This document shows, piece after piece, positions 8,920-17,793 of a DNA stretch of 64,000 nucleotides. The notes under the pieces are model-generated. The model was given only the letters and a program-made list of their open reading frames with translations. It was not told the DNA's origin and did no database searches. Location: NCBI GenBank assembly GCA_003635195.1, contig PYIY01000209.1, forward strand, positions 57,394-121,393. Reading direction: 5' to 3'. The translations under genes and the position numbers were made by a program. The first letter of the stretch is position 1, and each line of letters starts with the position of its first letter. This stretch comes from Candidatus Poribacteria bacterium (GTDB taxonomy: Bacteria > Poribacteria > WGA-4E > WGA-3G).

Positions 8920-10800
8920 CTACTGATTAAGAACCAATGTCGTTAAATCCCACAAGAGAATTGTGCCATCTCTACTCCCACTAACAAGTGTCTTACCATC
9001 TGATGAATACGCAAGGTTATCCACTACATCCGTGTGTCCTGCAAGCGTTCTCAAAATCTTCTTTGTGCGTATATCCCAAAAGTAAATCTTATCATCATTC
9101 CCGTAGACAATATGGCTACCATCTGGCGAAAATATCACAGCAGCAACGTTCCGCAAGGGGCCACCGACGGTTTCCAACAATTCGCCAGTCTGGCTATTCC
9201 ACAAGCAGACCGCACCCTCCCAACTTGCACTTGCAAGTGTGCTACCATCCGGAGAAAACACCACACTTTGGACATCTTCTCTGTGCGGTGCAAGCGTTTT
9301 CAAGAGATTTCCGGTTTTCACTTCCCACAATCGGATGCTACTATCTCGACTACCACTGGCAAGGACCTGTCCATCGGGTGAAAATATGACTGAAGATACA
9401 TAACCGGTATGTGCAGCAAGTGTATTGATTAGTTCTCCAATAGGAAATAGTTGCGCTCTGTGAATTTCCCACAGACGGATTGTCCTATCGGTGCTCCCAC
9501 TCGCAAGTATGGAGACATCTGGTGAAATAGCGACAGAAGTAATGTAACCTTTATGCCCCGTGAATGTTCCGAGGAATCTACCTGTCTGCGCATCCCAGAG
9601 TCGGGCTTTCCGAAACCTACAGCCGCTTGCAAGTATTTTACCATCCGAGGAATACGCAACAGAATTTATTGGATGGCGCGGGGATCCAGTGATAGTTCTC
9701 AGGCGTTCACCCGTCCCCAGATCCCAGAAGTAGATCTTCGTGTCGTGCGCACTCGCGACGATGTTGCTCTCTGAGGAACATGCAACGGAAGCTATATGCG
9801 GTGTAGTGTTTGGAATAGTTTTTTGGAGTTCCGCTGTAGCAACATCCCAGAACTGAATCTTACCGTTGTCCATAGCACTTGCAATGAAACCGCCATCGGG
9901 GGCATACGTCATAGAAACAACGGAATCTTCGTGCTTAATGGATTTAATGAGTTTGCCTGAGACAACATCCCAGAAACAGACAGCAGCCCCGCGGACACCA
10001 CCGGCGAGGGTCTGTCTATCAGGAGAAAATTCCATTGTATTGGGTCTATTTATCCAGTCTTCTGTCTCACATGTTATGAGCAGGGTGCCGGTGTTCACTT
10101 CCCAAAGTTTAATCGTTCTCCAATTCAATGCGCTTGCAAGTATGCCATCAACTGCCGAAAGGGCAATAGATTCTACACTGGATTCATCGGTAATGGTATT
10201 AATCAGTTTTCCAGTGTGCGGGTTCCATAAACCGATCCTGTCGTTTCCTGGTCCAGTGCTGCTGCCAAGAAGTGTGCCATCTGGCAAAAACGCCACTGTT
10301 GAAACACTGCTTGTGTGTGCCGCAAAGCTGGAAATCTGCTCCCCTGTCAACGGATTCCATAAACGCACCGTGTTGTCGTCACTGCCGCTTGCAAGTATTT
10401 TACCGTCCGAGCTGAATGCAACCGAATTGACATCATCCGCATGTCCAACGAAACTTGTTTTGTGTTGTCGGGTGTTCGCATCCCACAACCGAATGGTGTT
10501 ATCATCACTCCCCGTGGCAAATGTGCTACCGTCAGGACTAAACACAATTGAATTCACTGGGCCCGTATGTCCTGTGAGTAGGTCAATCGGTTCACCCGTG
10601 TGGACATCGTAAACCCATACGCCTATTGTGCTGGCAACAGCAAGCCGCGTACCATCGGGAAAATATTTTATTTCCTTCACACTGCCTTTGCCGATGCGTG
10701 CTTTGGCTCCAACAGGTAAATTCCATTGCGGATTTTCTTGACCAAAGGCGTACGAAAAGCATAAGCCAAAGATTAACAGTAAGAAGTTCAATAGTTTCAT
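8920..10800 (-). CDS. Secreted 14-blade WD40 protein (subtype B)
   Basis: 626 residues from the ATG at 10800; the longer frame lacks a signal peptide at its start. Signal MKLLNFLLLIFGLCFSYAFG, linker LPVGAKARIGKG, 14 WD40 units. The ATG overlaps the stop of the upstream paralogue as ATGA (10797-10800), so translation is probably coupled to the gene at 10797-12629. Blade 5 (SAVDGILASALNWRTIKLWE) and blade 8 (SSESNIVAS) are degenerate. Exported scaffold by inference. Confidence 0.92.
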   Translation of the reverse strand: MKLLNFLLLIFGLCFSYAFGQENPQWNLPVGAKARIGKGSVKEIKYFPDGTRLAVASTIGVWVYDVHTGEPIDLLTGHTGPVNSIVFSPDGSTFATGSDDNTIRLWDANTRQHKTSFVGHADDVNSVAFSSDGKILASGSDDNTVRLWNPLTGEQISSFAAHTSSVSTVAFLPDGTLLGSSTGPGNDRIGLWNPHTGKLINTITDESSVESIALSAVDGILASALNWRTIKLWEVNTGTLLITCETEDWINRPNTMEFSPDRQTLAGGVRGAAVCFWDVVSGKLIKSIKHEDSVVSMTYAPDGGFIASAMDNGKIQFWDVATAELQKTIPNTTPHIASVACSSESNIVASAHDTKIYFWDLGTGERLRTITGSPRHPINSVAYSSDGKILASGCRFRKARLWDAQTGRFLGTFTGHKGYITSVAISPDVSILASGSTDRTIRLWEIHRAQLFPIGELINTLAAHTGYVSSVIFSPDGQVLASGSRDSSIRLWEVKTGNLLKTLAPHREDVQSVVFSPDGSTLASASWEGAVCLWNSQTGELLETVGGPLRNVAAVIFSPDGSHIVYGNDDKIYFWDIRTKKILRTLAGHTDVVDNLAYSSDGKTLVSGSRDGTILLWDLTTLVLNQ

Positions 10801-12629
10801 TTCGACAAATCCCATAGAATCACAGTACTGTCCCGACTGCCACTGGCGAGCGTCCGCCAATCGGGTGAAAACGCAAGCGTATAGACCTCATCACTATGTC
10901 CAGTAATCGTTTTTATCAACTCAGCAGTATTGACATCCCAGAAGTAGATATCTGTGCCACAACTTGCCAGTATTTGTCCATCTGGAGAATAAACCAAGCT
11001 GTGTGTCCCCCACTGCGTTTGAATCATTTTGAGAAGTTCACCTGTGACAACATCAAAAATCCGAATCTCATTGTGATCGTCGCCAGCAGCGAGTGTCGCG
11101 CCATCTGGAGAAAACGCTACAGAATATATCTGATTCCTGCCCGGAACGATATTCTTAATGAGTTCTCCACTAAAAACATCCCACAGATATATTTTCCTAT
11201 CCTCTCCAACACTCGCAAGCATCGTCCCATCCGGTGAGAATACCACATTGCTCCTACCTCCCTCCTGCTCTGCGAAGGTTTTTAGGAGGGCACCGGTATG
11301 TACATCCCACAATCGGATGGTGTTGTCCCTGTCCCAACTGCCACTGGCAAGGAGATGCCCCTTCGGACTAAATACTACCGTGGATACGGCTTTCGTGTGG
11401 CCTTCGAGGATCACCCTTTTTCTCCATGTGCGAACATGCCATAGCACCACTGTATTGTCGCGAGTGCCACAAGCGAGCGTCTCCCCGTCGGGAGAATAGG
11501 CGACTGCGGATACCGGACTTTCATGTGAAAGCGTCTTTAACAATGCTTGAGTGTCTACATCCCAAATGCGTGCGATATCGTCTGAACTCACCAGTGTGCG
11601 GCCATCCGGCGAATACGTAACAGCATCAACACCCGACCCATAACCCGAGATAGTTTTCAGGAGAGCTCCGCTCTCCATATCCCATAAATGTATTGCTAAT
11701 CCAGTAGAACTCCCAAATATACGTCCATCGGGAGCATACGCCATAGCATAGACATTTTTTCCGGGGGATTTGAAGGTGCGGAAAAGTTCGCCGGTATCGG
11801 CATTCCAAACTTGGATTGTCCCGTCGTTTCTTTCACGGCTGGCAAACGTGCTACCGTCGGGAGCATACGCCACAGAAAATCCGTTTACCGTTTTTAGGTG
11901 TTTTCCTGTGTTTGTATCCCATAATCGGATCGTTCCGTCCCGACTCCCACTTGCCAATGTACTGCTATCTGGCGAAAAGGCGAGGTAAACAACACCATCA
12001 GCATGTCCTCTAAACATGCTGAGGAATTCGCCGGTGTCGGCATTCCAGAGAGAAACGTTGTGATCCCAAGACCCACAACTTGCTAACATCTTTCCGTTTG
12101 GAGAAAATACAACGGTTCTAACTGACTGGATATGTCCCGGCACGGTTCGCAGGAGTTGTCCGGTATCCACGTCCCAAAAACGGATTGTTTCGTCAAATCC
12201 ACCACTGGCAAGTTTACGGCCATCAGGACTGAACGCTACCGAACGCACACCGGCTGTATGTCCTGTAAGCGTCTGCTTAGGATGTCCGGTGCCAACATCC
12301 CATAATACGGTAGTGGCATTATAGCTCCCACCGGCAAGCGTTTTTCCATCAGGACTAAAATTAACCGAATGCACTTCATATTTATCCCCTGTGAGTAGGT
12401 TGCGTGCCTTCCCCGTGAGCGCATCATGCAGCCAAACCCCGATCGTGCTCGCCACAGCAATTTGAGTGCCATCCGGTGAATATGCAAAATCGTATATATA
12501 GCCTTTTCCGAAGCGGGCAATAGCCCCTTCAGGCAATTTCCACTGTGTTGAATCTTCTGCAAAGACATCTGAGAGGAGCAGCATGAAGACAACAAGTAGG
12601 AAGAAAGTAGAAAAGTAGGCCATTTTCAT
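10797..12629 (-). CDS. Secreted 14-blade WD40 protein (subtype C, first of the array)
   Basis: 610 residues from the ATG at 12629 (SD GGGAGAG); a GTG two codons earlier is possible. Signal peptide MKMAYFSTFFLLVVFMLLL, linker STQWKLPEGAIARFGKG, then 14 WD40 units. It is the most upstream gene of the array and its stop overlaps the next start by ATGA. No obvious sigma-70 promoter is visible upstream, only duplicated repeat blocks. Interaction scaffold of unknown ligand. Confidence 0.92.
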   Translation of the reverse strand: MKMAYFSTFFLLVVFMLLLSDVFAEDSTQWKLPEGAIARFGKGYIYDFAYSPDGTQIAVASTIGVWLHDALTGKARNLLTGDKYEVHSVNFSPDGKTLAGGSYNATTVLWDVGTGHPKQTLTGHTAGVRSVAFSPDGRKLASGGFDETIRFWDVDTGQLLRTVPGHIQSVRTVVFSPNGKMLASCGSWDHNVSLWNADTGEFLSMFRGHADGVVYLAFSPDSSTLASGSRDGTIRLWDTNTGKHLKTVNGFSVAYAPDGSTFASRERNDGTIQVWNADTGELFRTFKSPGKNVYAMAYAPDGRIFGSSTGLAIHLWDMESGALLKTISGYGSGVDAVTYSPDGRTLVSSDDIARIWDVDTQALLKTLSHESPVSAVAYSPDGETLACGTRDNTVVLWHVRTWRKRVILEGHTKAVSTVVFSPKGHLLASGSWDRDNTIRLWDVHTGALLKTFAEQEGGRSNVVFSPDGTMLASVGEDRKIYLWDVFSGELIKNIVPGRNQIYSVAFSPDGATLAAGDDHNEIRIFDVVTGELLKMIQTQWGTHSLVYSPDGQILASCGTDIYFWDVNTAELIKTITGHSDEVYTLAFSPDWRTLASGSRDSTVILWDLSK

Positions 12630-12661
12630 AGACACTCTCCCGTCAATGTGTCATTAGAGTA

Positions 12662-12723
12662 ATAGGCACATGCTGCGTGCTGTAATATACACATTCACGG
12701 ATGCACTTTTAACTAACAAGATT
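12662..12723. repeat. Palindrome plus WD40-array upstream block
   Basis: A variant palindrome (GGCACATGCTGCGTGCTG) then the block also found at 8861 and 4581. It lies just upstream of the first WD40 gene, in the position expected for its promoter or leader. Confidence 0.6.
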
Positions 12724-12775
12724 CTCTAAAAAGATAGAATTATTATAAGAGTGGAAGGCGTTGTTAGGTATAAAC

Positions 12776-12871
12776 AATTAAGGGAGAGACTACTTGTGAG
12801 GCAACCTCACCGCGATAATAAGCACGCGCTGGAATATCCCAAATTAAGGGAGAGATTACTTGTGAGGCAAC
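12776..12871. repeat. Pair of 30-bp direct repeats
   Basis: Two copies at 12776-12805 and 12842-12871 of a 30-bp sequence beginning AATTAAGGGAGAGA and ending TTGTGAGGCAAC, differing at one base. They lie in the 273-bp gap between the WD40 array and the PAP2 gene. Two copies 66 bp apart are too few for an array; they may be operator half-sites or a small duplication. Confidence 0.7.
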
Positions 12872-12902
12872 GCTAAGTAATCAGGCATGATCAATATTTT
12901 AA

Positions 12903-13439
12903 TTAGACGATGAACCATATACCGATTCGCGCCGTGACAATACCAAGAATCGCACCTGCGAGAACATCTGTCGGGTAGTGGACTCCGAGATAGACGCGTG
13001 CGATACCAACCGTAGCTGCCCAGAGGAACACGGGGATTCGCAAAATTGGAAAGAAACTTGCCAAGAGGGTCATCATTAGAAAAGCTGAGGCGGTGTGCCC
13101 CGATGGGAAACTGAATTGATCCGGTGGACGCACGCGAAATTCAACGTCCAGAATCCGTTCACACGGACGGTCACGCTTCATCGACTGCTTAATCAGGTGA
13201 TATAACAGTCTTTCGAGCAAGAAAGCAATTGCAGCTGATAAAAGAAAGGGCTTGCTAATAGCAGGACTGAATGTTAGGTATACGTAGAGTAATAAAAATG
13301 GATAGAACCAGCCGTTAGCACTCCACGAGATTAAACGAAATAAACGGTCAAGGATGATGCGTTCGTTGCCCCAACTAAAAATGCGATCAAACAGCAACCT
13401 ATCCCACCGAGTTAAATTATTTGTGAATTGTCTTAGCAT
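12903..13439 (-). CDS. PAP2-family membrane phosphatase
   Basis: 178 residues, the usual length for a bacterial PAP2/undecaprenyl-pyrophosphatase-like enzyme. The three family motifs are present in order: KQSMKRDRP (KxxxxxxRP), PSGH, and ARVYLGVHYPTDV (SRxxxxxHxxxD-like, with Ala in place of Ser). Hydrophobic segments flank each motif. Such enzymes remove phosphate from lipid phosphates at the membrane face, often undecaprenyl pyrophosphate or phosphatidate. The substrate here cannot be told from sequence. The SD is weak. Confidence 0.9.
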   Translation of the reverse strand: MLRQFTNNLTRWDRLLFDRIFSWGNERIILDRLFRLISWSANGWFYPFLLLYVYLTFSPAISKPFLLSAAIAFLLERLLYHLIKQSMKRDRPCERILDVEFRVRPPDQFSFPSGHTASAFLMMTLLASFFPILRIPVFLWAATVGIARVYLGVHYPTDVLAGAILGIVTARIGIWFIV

Positions 13440-13775
13440 AGTTTATAAGATAAGTAGGCAGAGGTATAAAACCGACCCACTCTATTCCCTTGTATTCTTT
13501 TGGACCTACACCCTCCACTAAAGTAGAGAGCAGCGAGGGCTTCCTCTACCAACAACGCATGCAGATATTATACCATACATACAAACAAAGGTCAAATCTT
13601 TTTTCTTTCTTAGGACTTACGCATTCTTCCTTAAAGTCCCCCTGATAAGGGGGATTTAGGGGGTTTAACACCCCCCGTCAAATCCCCAGCTTTAACTTGC
13701 GGGATATAGACGACTCAGCGTGTGATATAAAAAGAGTCTATAGGTTGTGGGTACCGTTGACAATATCGTAAATCC
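13440..13775. other. Intergenic repeats, including an IS605-like end remnant
   Basis: No gene seen. At about 13632-13675 there is a G/C-rich inverted repeat (CCCCCTGATAAGGGGG followed by GTTTAACACCCCCC). Next, 13675-13713 (cgtcaaat...cttgcgggat..tagacg) matches the sequence at 45029-45065. Bases 13742-13761 (AGGTTGTGGGTACCGTTGAC) match 45417-45436 exactly. The segment therefore looks like both ends of the 45-kb element joined after loss of its interior. Confidence 0.6.
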
Positions 13776-14513
13776 TCACGAAGCCTTTGGATCCACATAA
13801 TCAACAAGATCTCGGAGTGCGATAACTTTGTAATTGTTCTCGGCAAGGTGTGCCATATACGCTTCAAATTGTTCCGGTTCTGTGTGAACCCATGGATGTT
13901 CCAGATCCGGCACCCCGTGGAACGTGAGAACCGCAATGTTCCCATCCTTCGCTTGGGCAAGTGCCCATGTGAAATCATCAAAGTTCCAATGAGGACCGGC
14001 AGCACCTGTTGTCGGAATTAAGAGCGGATGGTGTTGTGTGGGGTTATAAGCCGGCCCGCGCCCACCTTCGTTGTCGTAAGGAAATTCGGGGGCAACGCCG
14101 CGTCTCGCAAAATCAAACCCGTGTGCAGCGAGCACTTCAACAGCTGCTTCACCGTGGCTATAACCGGGGTAACAAAACGTTGTCGGCTGTGGAATGCCGT
14201 AAGCCTCACATTGGATATCAATATGCTCGAGATCGGCGCGCAGCTCCGCCGCTGACTGCTGCGTAACATTGCGGTGGTGCCGCGTATGATTGCCAATCTC
14301 GAAACCCGCATCGTGTAACCCACGGACCTCTTCCCACGTCATGTACGCTTCTTTATTCTTTAGGAAGTTCAAACCTTCCGTAATGTAGAAGGTTGCTCCA
14401 AATCCGTAAGATTTCAGGAGCGGACCGACAAAAGTCGCCTGCGATTTGCAACCGTCATCAAAGGTAAGTACGACAAGGTTATCAGGGATTTCTTTGTGTA
14501 AAACGTTTTCCAT
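13776..14513 (-). CDS. Polysaccharide deacetylase (NodB/CE4 family)
   Basis: 245 residues. Near the N-terminus TFDDG (CE4 motif 1, catalytic/metal Asp) and then NHTRHH (motif 2, metal-binding H-x3-H) are clear, followed by CYPGYSHG (motif 3-like). No signal peptide is visible, so it may act in the cytoplasm or leave by another route. Family enzymes de-N-acetylate or de-O-acetylate sugars such as GlcNAc polymers. It stands alone, between the PAP2 gene and a divergent reductase. Confidence 0.9.
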   Translation of the reverse strand: MENVLHKEIPDNLVVLTFDDGCKSQATFVGPLLKSYGFGATFYITEGLNFLKNKEAYMTWEEVRGLHDAGFEIGNHTRHHRNVTQQSAAELRADLEHIDIQCEAYGIPQPTTFCYPGYSHGEAAVEVLAAHGFDFARRGVAPEFPYDNEGGRGPAYNPTQHHPLLIPTTGAAGPHWNFDDFTWALAQAKDGNIAVLTFHGVPDLEHPWVHTEPEQFEAYMAHLAENNYKVIALRDLVDYVDPKAS

Positions 14514-14679
14514 ACTTCTCAGTCTATCTTCTGTCTTTATTTCAAGAGCTTGAGGCTATACTGCATTGTCAAACTATTATAGTCGCAAACTGCTGTTTAA
14601 ATCAAGGGAAAATTACATCAGCGACCTCTTCTTGTAGGATTCTCACTGCGAAGCACTCCCAGTCGCGACGCGTACTAAC

Positions 14680-14705
14680 GACTGACCGCTGATGGCTGAC
14701 TGCTA
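14680..14705. repeat. Heptad repeat arm
   Basis: Units of the CTGAYNG type (gactgaccgctgatggctgactgct) just upstream of the reductase promoter. A related copy with the same preceding CTCACTGCGAAGCA lies at about 39261-39298. Confidence 0.5.
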
Positions 14706-14715
14706 CAGAAAATGC

Positions 14716-14744
14716 TTGACAAAAATTCCAAGATACAGTAAAAT
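14716..14744 (+). promoter_or_regulatory. Sigma-70-type promoter of the aldo/keto reductase
   Basis: TTGACA at 14716-14721, a 17-bp spacer, and TAAAAT at 14739-14744: consensus -35 and a 5/6 -10. The expected transcript start near 14751 leaves a short leader containing the GGAGGT ribosome-binding site at 14761-14766. Confidence 0.8.
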
Positions 14745-14772
14745 ACCCAAAGAAAATAACGGAGGTGTACTC

Positions 14773-15765
14773 ATGATTGATCGACGCGCATTTCTAAAAT
14801 CGCTGGCGGGCTTGACAACCGGCGTTCTTTTATCATCTGCATGCGCAGAAGGTGATGACGAAAATAGCCACAGTGACCGCCTCGGTCCTCTCCTACCGAC
14901 ACGACGATTCGGTCGCACGGGTGAGGCTGTGACAATGCTCGGCGTTGGCGGATGGCATATCGGAGATATGGACGAAGGTGAGGCGCAGAAAACCATTGAA
15001 ACCGCGCTTGAAGGCGGCGTGCGCTTCTTTGATACCGCAGAGGGTTACCAGAGCGGAGGCAGTGAGAGCCGCTTAGGAAAACTGCTCGTTCCAAAATATC
15101 GAGATGATGTGTTCCTTATGACGAAGACGAGAGCACGGAACGCAAATGAAGCGTGGGAACACCTTGAAGGTTCGCTCTCACGCCTCAATACAGACAGACT
15201 TGACCTCTGGCAGGTACATGCCGTCCGAAACCCCGCAGACGTAGATGAAAGAATCGAAAACAGTGTTTTTGATGTTATGCTTGAGGCGAAAGAGACTGGG
15301 AAAACGCGTTATATCGGGTTTACAGGGCATTCAAGCCCCGCTGCCCATCAACGTGTCCTTGAAAAGACCGATATTTTCGATGCATGTCAATTATCGATGA
15401 ACCTTGCTGATGTCAGTTACGAGAGCTTCATCGAAGGAGTCGTGCCAACCCTTGTAGAGAGAAACATCGGTGTAATTGGCATGAAAGCCTTGGCAAACGG
15501 AGGGTTCTTTGGGGGTTCGCAGCACGGACGGCACGGTCCGAATCCGAAAGTCGTCCCGGATCGCGTCAGCATATCCGAAGCCATCCGGTTCGTCTGGGCA
15601 CTACCCGTCAGCACACTTATTACCGGGCCCGACAATGCAGAACAGATGCAAGAGAAAATTGACATAGCAAAAACCTTCACGGGAATGGCAGACGACGAAC
15701 GGCAGAAATTGATAGAAAAGGTCGAGGATATGGCTGGCAGAACGGTTGAATTCTACAAAGCCTAA
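14773..15765 (+). CDS. Tat-exported aldo/keto reductase
   Basis: 330 residues from the ATG at 14773, which has GGAGGT six bases upstream. It starts MIDRRAFLKSLAG, a twin-arginine signal (RRxFLK), followed by a hydrophobic stretch ending SSAC that may be a weak lipoprotein site. The AKR fold follows with the usual tetrad: Asp and Tyr in FFDTAEGY, Lys in FLMTKTR, His in DLWQVHAV. AKRs reduce aldehydes/ketones or oxidise alcohols with NAD(P)H. Tat export suggests it folds with cofactor first. The last part includes IGVIGMKAL, typical of the AKR barrel. Confidence 0.9.
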   Translation: MIDRRAFLKSLAGLTTGVLLSSACAEGDDENSHSDRLGPLLPTRRFGRTGEAVTMLGVGGWHIGDMDEGEAQKTIETALEGGVRFFDTAEGYQSGGSESRLGKLLVPKYRDDVFLMTKTRARNANEAWEHLEGSLSRLNTDRLDLWQVHAVRNPADVDERIENSVFDVMLEAKETGKTRYIGFTGHSSPAAHQRVLEKTDIFDACQLSMNLADVSYESFIEGVVPTLVERNIGVIGMKALANGGFFGGSQHGRHGPNPKVVPDRVSISEAIRFVWALPVSTLITGPDNAEQMQEKIDIAKTFTGMADDERQKLIEKVEDMAGRTVEFYKA

Positions 15766-15771
15766 ACCCTC

Positions 15772-15852
15772 ATAGTGAAACCGAAAAATAAGTTGACCCT
15801 TTAGGAAACACACGCCTTTCCTTGGCTGGCGGGATTTGTAACCCTGCCTGCC
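15772..15852. repeat. Partial MITE end plus palindromic repeat
   Basis: ATAGTGAAACCGAAAAATAA at 15773-15792 resembles the left end of the elements at 34899 and 51060 (ATAGTAAAACCTAAAAATAA). It is followed by an imperfect inverted repeat at 15824-15852 (ggctggcggg...cctgcctgcc). Confidence 0.5.
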
Positions 15853-15873
15853 GAAAATGCCTACCTACTTAAA

Positions 15874-15908
15874 TAAAAAAGGCAAGAACAATGTATTCTT
15901 GCCTTTTT
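15874..15908. terminator. Bidirectional intrinsic terminator
   Basis: A perfect 8-bp stem, GGCAAGAA (15881-15888) and TTCTTGCC (15896-15903), with a 7-base loop, preceded by an A-run and followed by TTTTT. It sits between convergent genes (reductase plus, LamG minus) and can serve both. Confidence 0.85.
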
Positions 15909-15919
15909 GTGTTGATCCC

Positions 15920-16720
15920 TTATTTCTTTAGGGTTGCCCATGTAGTGGTGAGTTTGTCGCTGGGTGAAACGTCAAAAGCCTTCTCCAACCCTTCATCCAT
16001 GATACTCTGAATCTCATCCTCACTCAGCACGACATTAAAGATAGCGACATCGTCAATGATACCTCTGAATTTACCGGCATAACCAGAGGCAATTAGCAAA
16101 TTAAGGTCGCTCGGGCTGGAATCGCCACACGGGTGAGCCCCACATTTCTGCCATTTATCTTGGCCTGTGACCTCACCGTCTTTGTACATCCTATACTCGC
16201 GTTTTGAGACATCTCTTACTTCAGCCACGTGAATCCATTCGTCATCTAAAAAGGTGCCAGGGGCCGGTCTCGCTACTTCCACATAAGGTTGACAATTTCC
16301 GCCACAATCACCCCAATAAAAACTCAATCTACCATCCGGTTCCATTGTTAAACAACCTTCACCGCCGTATGATTTGCAAACTAAGTTTTGGCGACCACCA
16401 CCTACACTTTCAGGTTTAGCCCAAAAAACAATGGTCACATCTCCATCGAACTGAAGCGAGGCATCATTTCCCATATCCACAAAATTTGAACCATCAAACT
16501 CAAGAGCCTTGCCAAATTTGCCGTTCACCCACTTCGGTTTACCTGTGAGTGTGCCGTCGTTCCCGTTTTCAGAAACATCTTTTGCAGTATCGCCCTTACC
16601 TTCATCGAATTTCCACATCCCTACGATAGTTTCAGGATCCAAAATGGCATCACTTGAAACGGCTAATGTGCCTGCAATAAATAGGACAATTATCCCCGTC
16701 CATACTAATCTGGTTCTCAT
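15920..16720 (-). CDS. Secreted LamG/concanavalin-like protein
   Basis: 266 residues: signal peptide (MRTRLVWTGIIVLFIAGTLA), then one LamG-type jelly-roll domain (about residues 33-235) with the typical start VGMWKFDEGKGDTAKDVS and end FRGIIDDVAIFNVVLSEDEI. Such domains bind glycans or other extracellular ligands. The last residues, VSPSDKLTTTWATLKK, resemble the tail of the metzincin protein at 52167-53303 and may be a sorting signal. Function otherwise unknown. Confidence 0.85.
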   Translation of the reverse strand: MRTRLVWTGIIVLFIAGTLAVSSDAILDPETIVGMWKFDEGKGDTAKDVSENGNDGTLTGKPKWVNGKFGKALEFDGSNFVDMGNDASLQFDGDVTIVFWAKPESVGGGRQNLVCKSYGGEGCLTMEPDGRLSFYWGDCGGNCQPYVEVARPAPGTFLDDEWIHVAEVRDVSKREYRMYKDGEVTGQDKWQKCGAHPCGDSSPSDLNLLIASGYAGKFRGIIDDVAIFNVVLSEDEIQSIMDEGLEKAFDVSPSDKLTTTWATLKK

Positions 16721-17075
16721 CTCTCTACTCTCTACGCCTCCTTATACGATTGAATACTCCCGATACGAAGGTCCGAAAGTTATTCTCCAACTATTTAAGT
16801 AAAGTGTTCGGATCAGGCAAGGTCCGTAGTTTGGATTAAACCTGAGCGAACTTTAGCGTTCTAACCATCTCACGATTCAGAAGAGAGTTTTCTAAAAATA
16901 ATGGTGCTGGAACTGGCGGAAATCCTCTCTTAACCGCGTTACAGCGTATTAATTGGAAAATGATAACAGCATCATAATAGATTTATGAAAAATAGTCAAG
17001 AGAGAAAATGATGCCTGCTGATGGCTGACAACCCGTTACCGACAACTGAAAACCGAAAACGACTCATGAAAAATC
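16721..17075. other. Divergent intergenic region
   Basis: About 350 bases between the LamG gene (minus) and the sigma-factor operon (plus). I see no gene. A short heptad-type arm (gctgacaacccgttaccgacaactgaaaacc) covers about 17016-17061; the rest shows nothing I can assign. Confidence 0.5.
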
Positions 17076-17104
17076 TTGACATCTGCTTATAAATTTTGTA
17101 AACT
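17076..17104 (+). promoter_or_regulatory. Candidate promoter of the sigma operon
   Basis: TTGACA at 17076-17081 with TAAACT at 17099-17104 after 17 bp (-10 match 4/6). It precedes the ECF sigma gene by about 35 bases. ECF operons are often autoregulated from a different promoter type, so this may be only the basal one. Confidence 0.5.
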
Positions 17105-17138
17105 TATTTTAATGGCTTCCGTTTAAGAAAGTGTTAGT

Positions 17139-17792
17139 ATGCAATTGTCCACCTCTACCGTAGGTGAGGTGCGGCAAAACTTCAAACCGATCCTCAAAAA
17201 GTCGGGACTCATGGACAAATTGATTGATGATGAATTGTTAGTCGCTCAGTTTCAAGCCGGTCGCCAAAACGCCTTCGATGAGTTGATGAAACGTTACAAA
17301 TCGAAGATTTTCTCGTACCTCCTACGTTCAGTCAGAAATTACGAGGATGCCGAGGACATCACCATCGAAGTCTTTTTTAAAGCGTACCGCGCGCTGGAAG
17401 GTTGGCAACCGAAAGCCAAATTTTCGACATGGCTTTACAAGATTGCGTCCAATCTTGCTATCGATTACCACCGTGCAAAGGCGCGTCACCCTGTTTATGC
17501 GTTAGACGACACAGAAATTCCCGAAGCGCATCTCGTTGCCACTGATCTCCATAGCAATCCAGAGAAACAACTCGAAGAGAAAGAACGGGGCATCCTTATC
17601 CGTGAGGCAGTCAATCAACTTTCCCCGAAACAGAAAGCAGTCTTCATGCTAAGTCGGTATGAAGGCTTGCAGCTTAAAGAGGTTGCTGAAACGCTGGATA
17701 TGGCAGAAGGCACAGTGAAGATTCATCTGCATCGCGCAGTAAAACGATTGCAAACGCTCCTACGTCCACTGTGGGAAAACAATGAAATTTGA
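17139..17792 (+). CDS. ECF-family RNA polymerase sigma factor
   Basis: 217 residues. Region 2 is clear (FQAGRQNAFDELMKRYKSKI..., then YEDAEDITIEVFFKAYRALE and FSTWLYKIASNLAIDYHR), followed by region 4 with its helix-turn-helix (LSPKQKAVFMLSRYEGLQLKEVAETLDM, then EGTVKIHLHRAVKRL). It directs RNA polymerase to specific promoters. An alternative ATG at 17211 would remove 24 poorly conserved N-terminal residues. The next gene is a zinc-motif anti-sigma factor, so activity is probably held off until a cell-envelope signal arrives. Confidence 0.93.
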   Translation: MQLSTSTVGEVRQNFKPILKKSGLMDKLIDDELLVAQFQAGRQNAFDELMKRYKSKIFSYLLRSVRNYEDAEDITIEVFFKAYRALEGWQPKAKFSTWLYKIASNLAIDYHRAKARHPVYALDDTEIPEAHLVATDLHSNPEKQLEEKERGILIREAVNQLSPKQKAVFMLSRYEGLQLKEVAETLDMAEGTVKIHLHRAVKRLQTLLRPLWENNEI

Positions 17793-17793
17793 T

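Noticed and set aside
9866..10612. 248-residue open frame antisense to a WD40 gene
   Set aside because: The repeats in the WD40 gene produce long antisense frames; the sequence has no family signature.
12776..12871. Possible CRISPR array from two 30-bp direct repeats
   Set aside because: Only two copies, no third repeat and no cas gene in the window.
13632..13675. CCCCCTGATAAGGGGG inverted repeat as a terminator
   Set aside because: No T-run follows on either side, and the sequence resembles a dispersed repeat.
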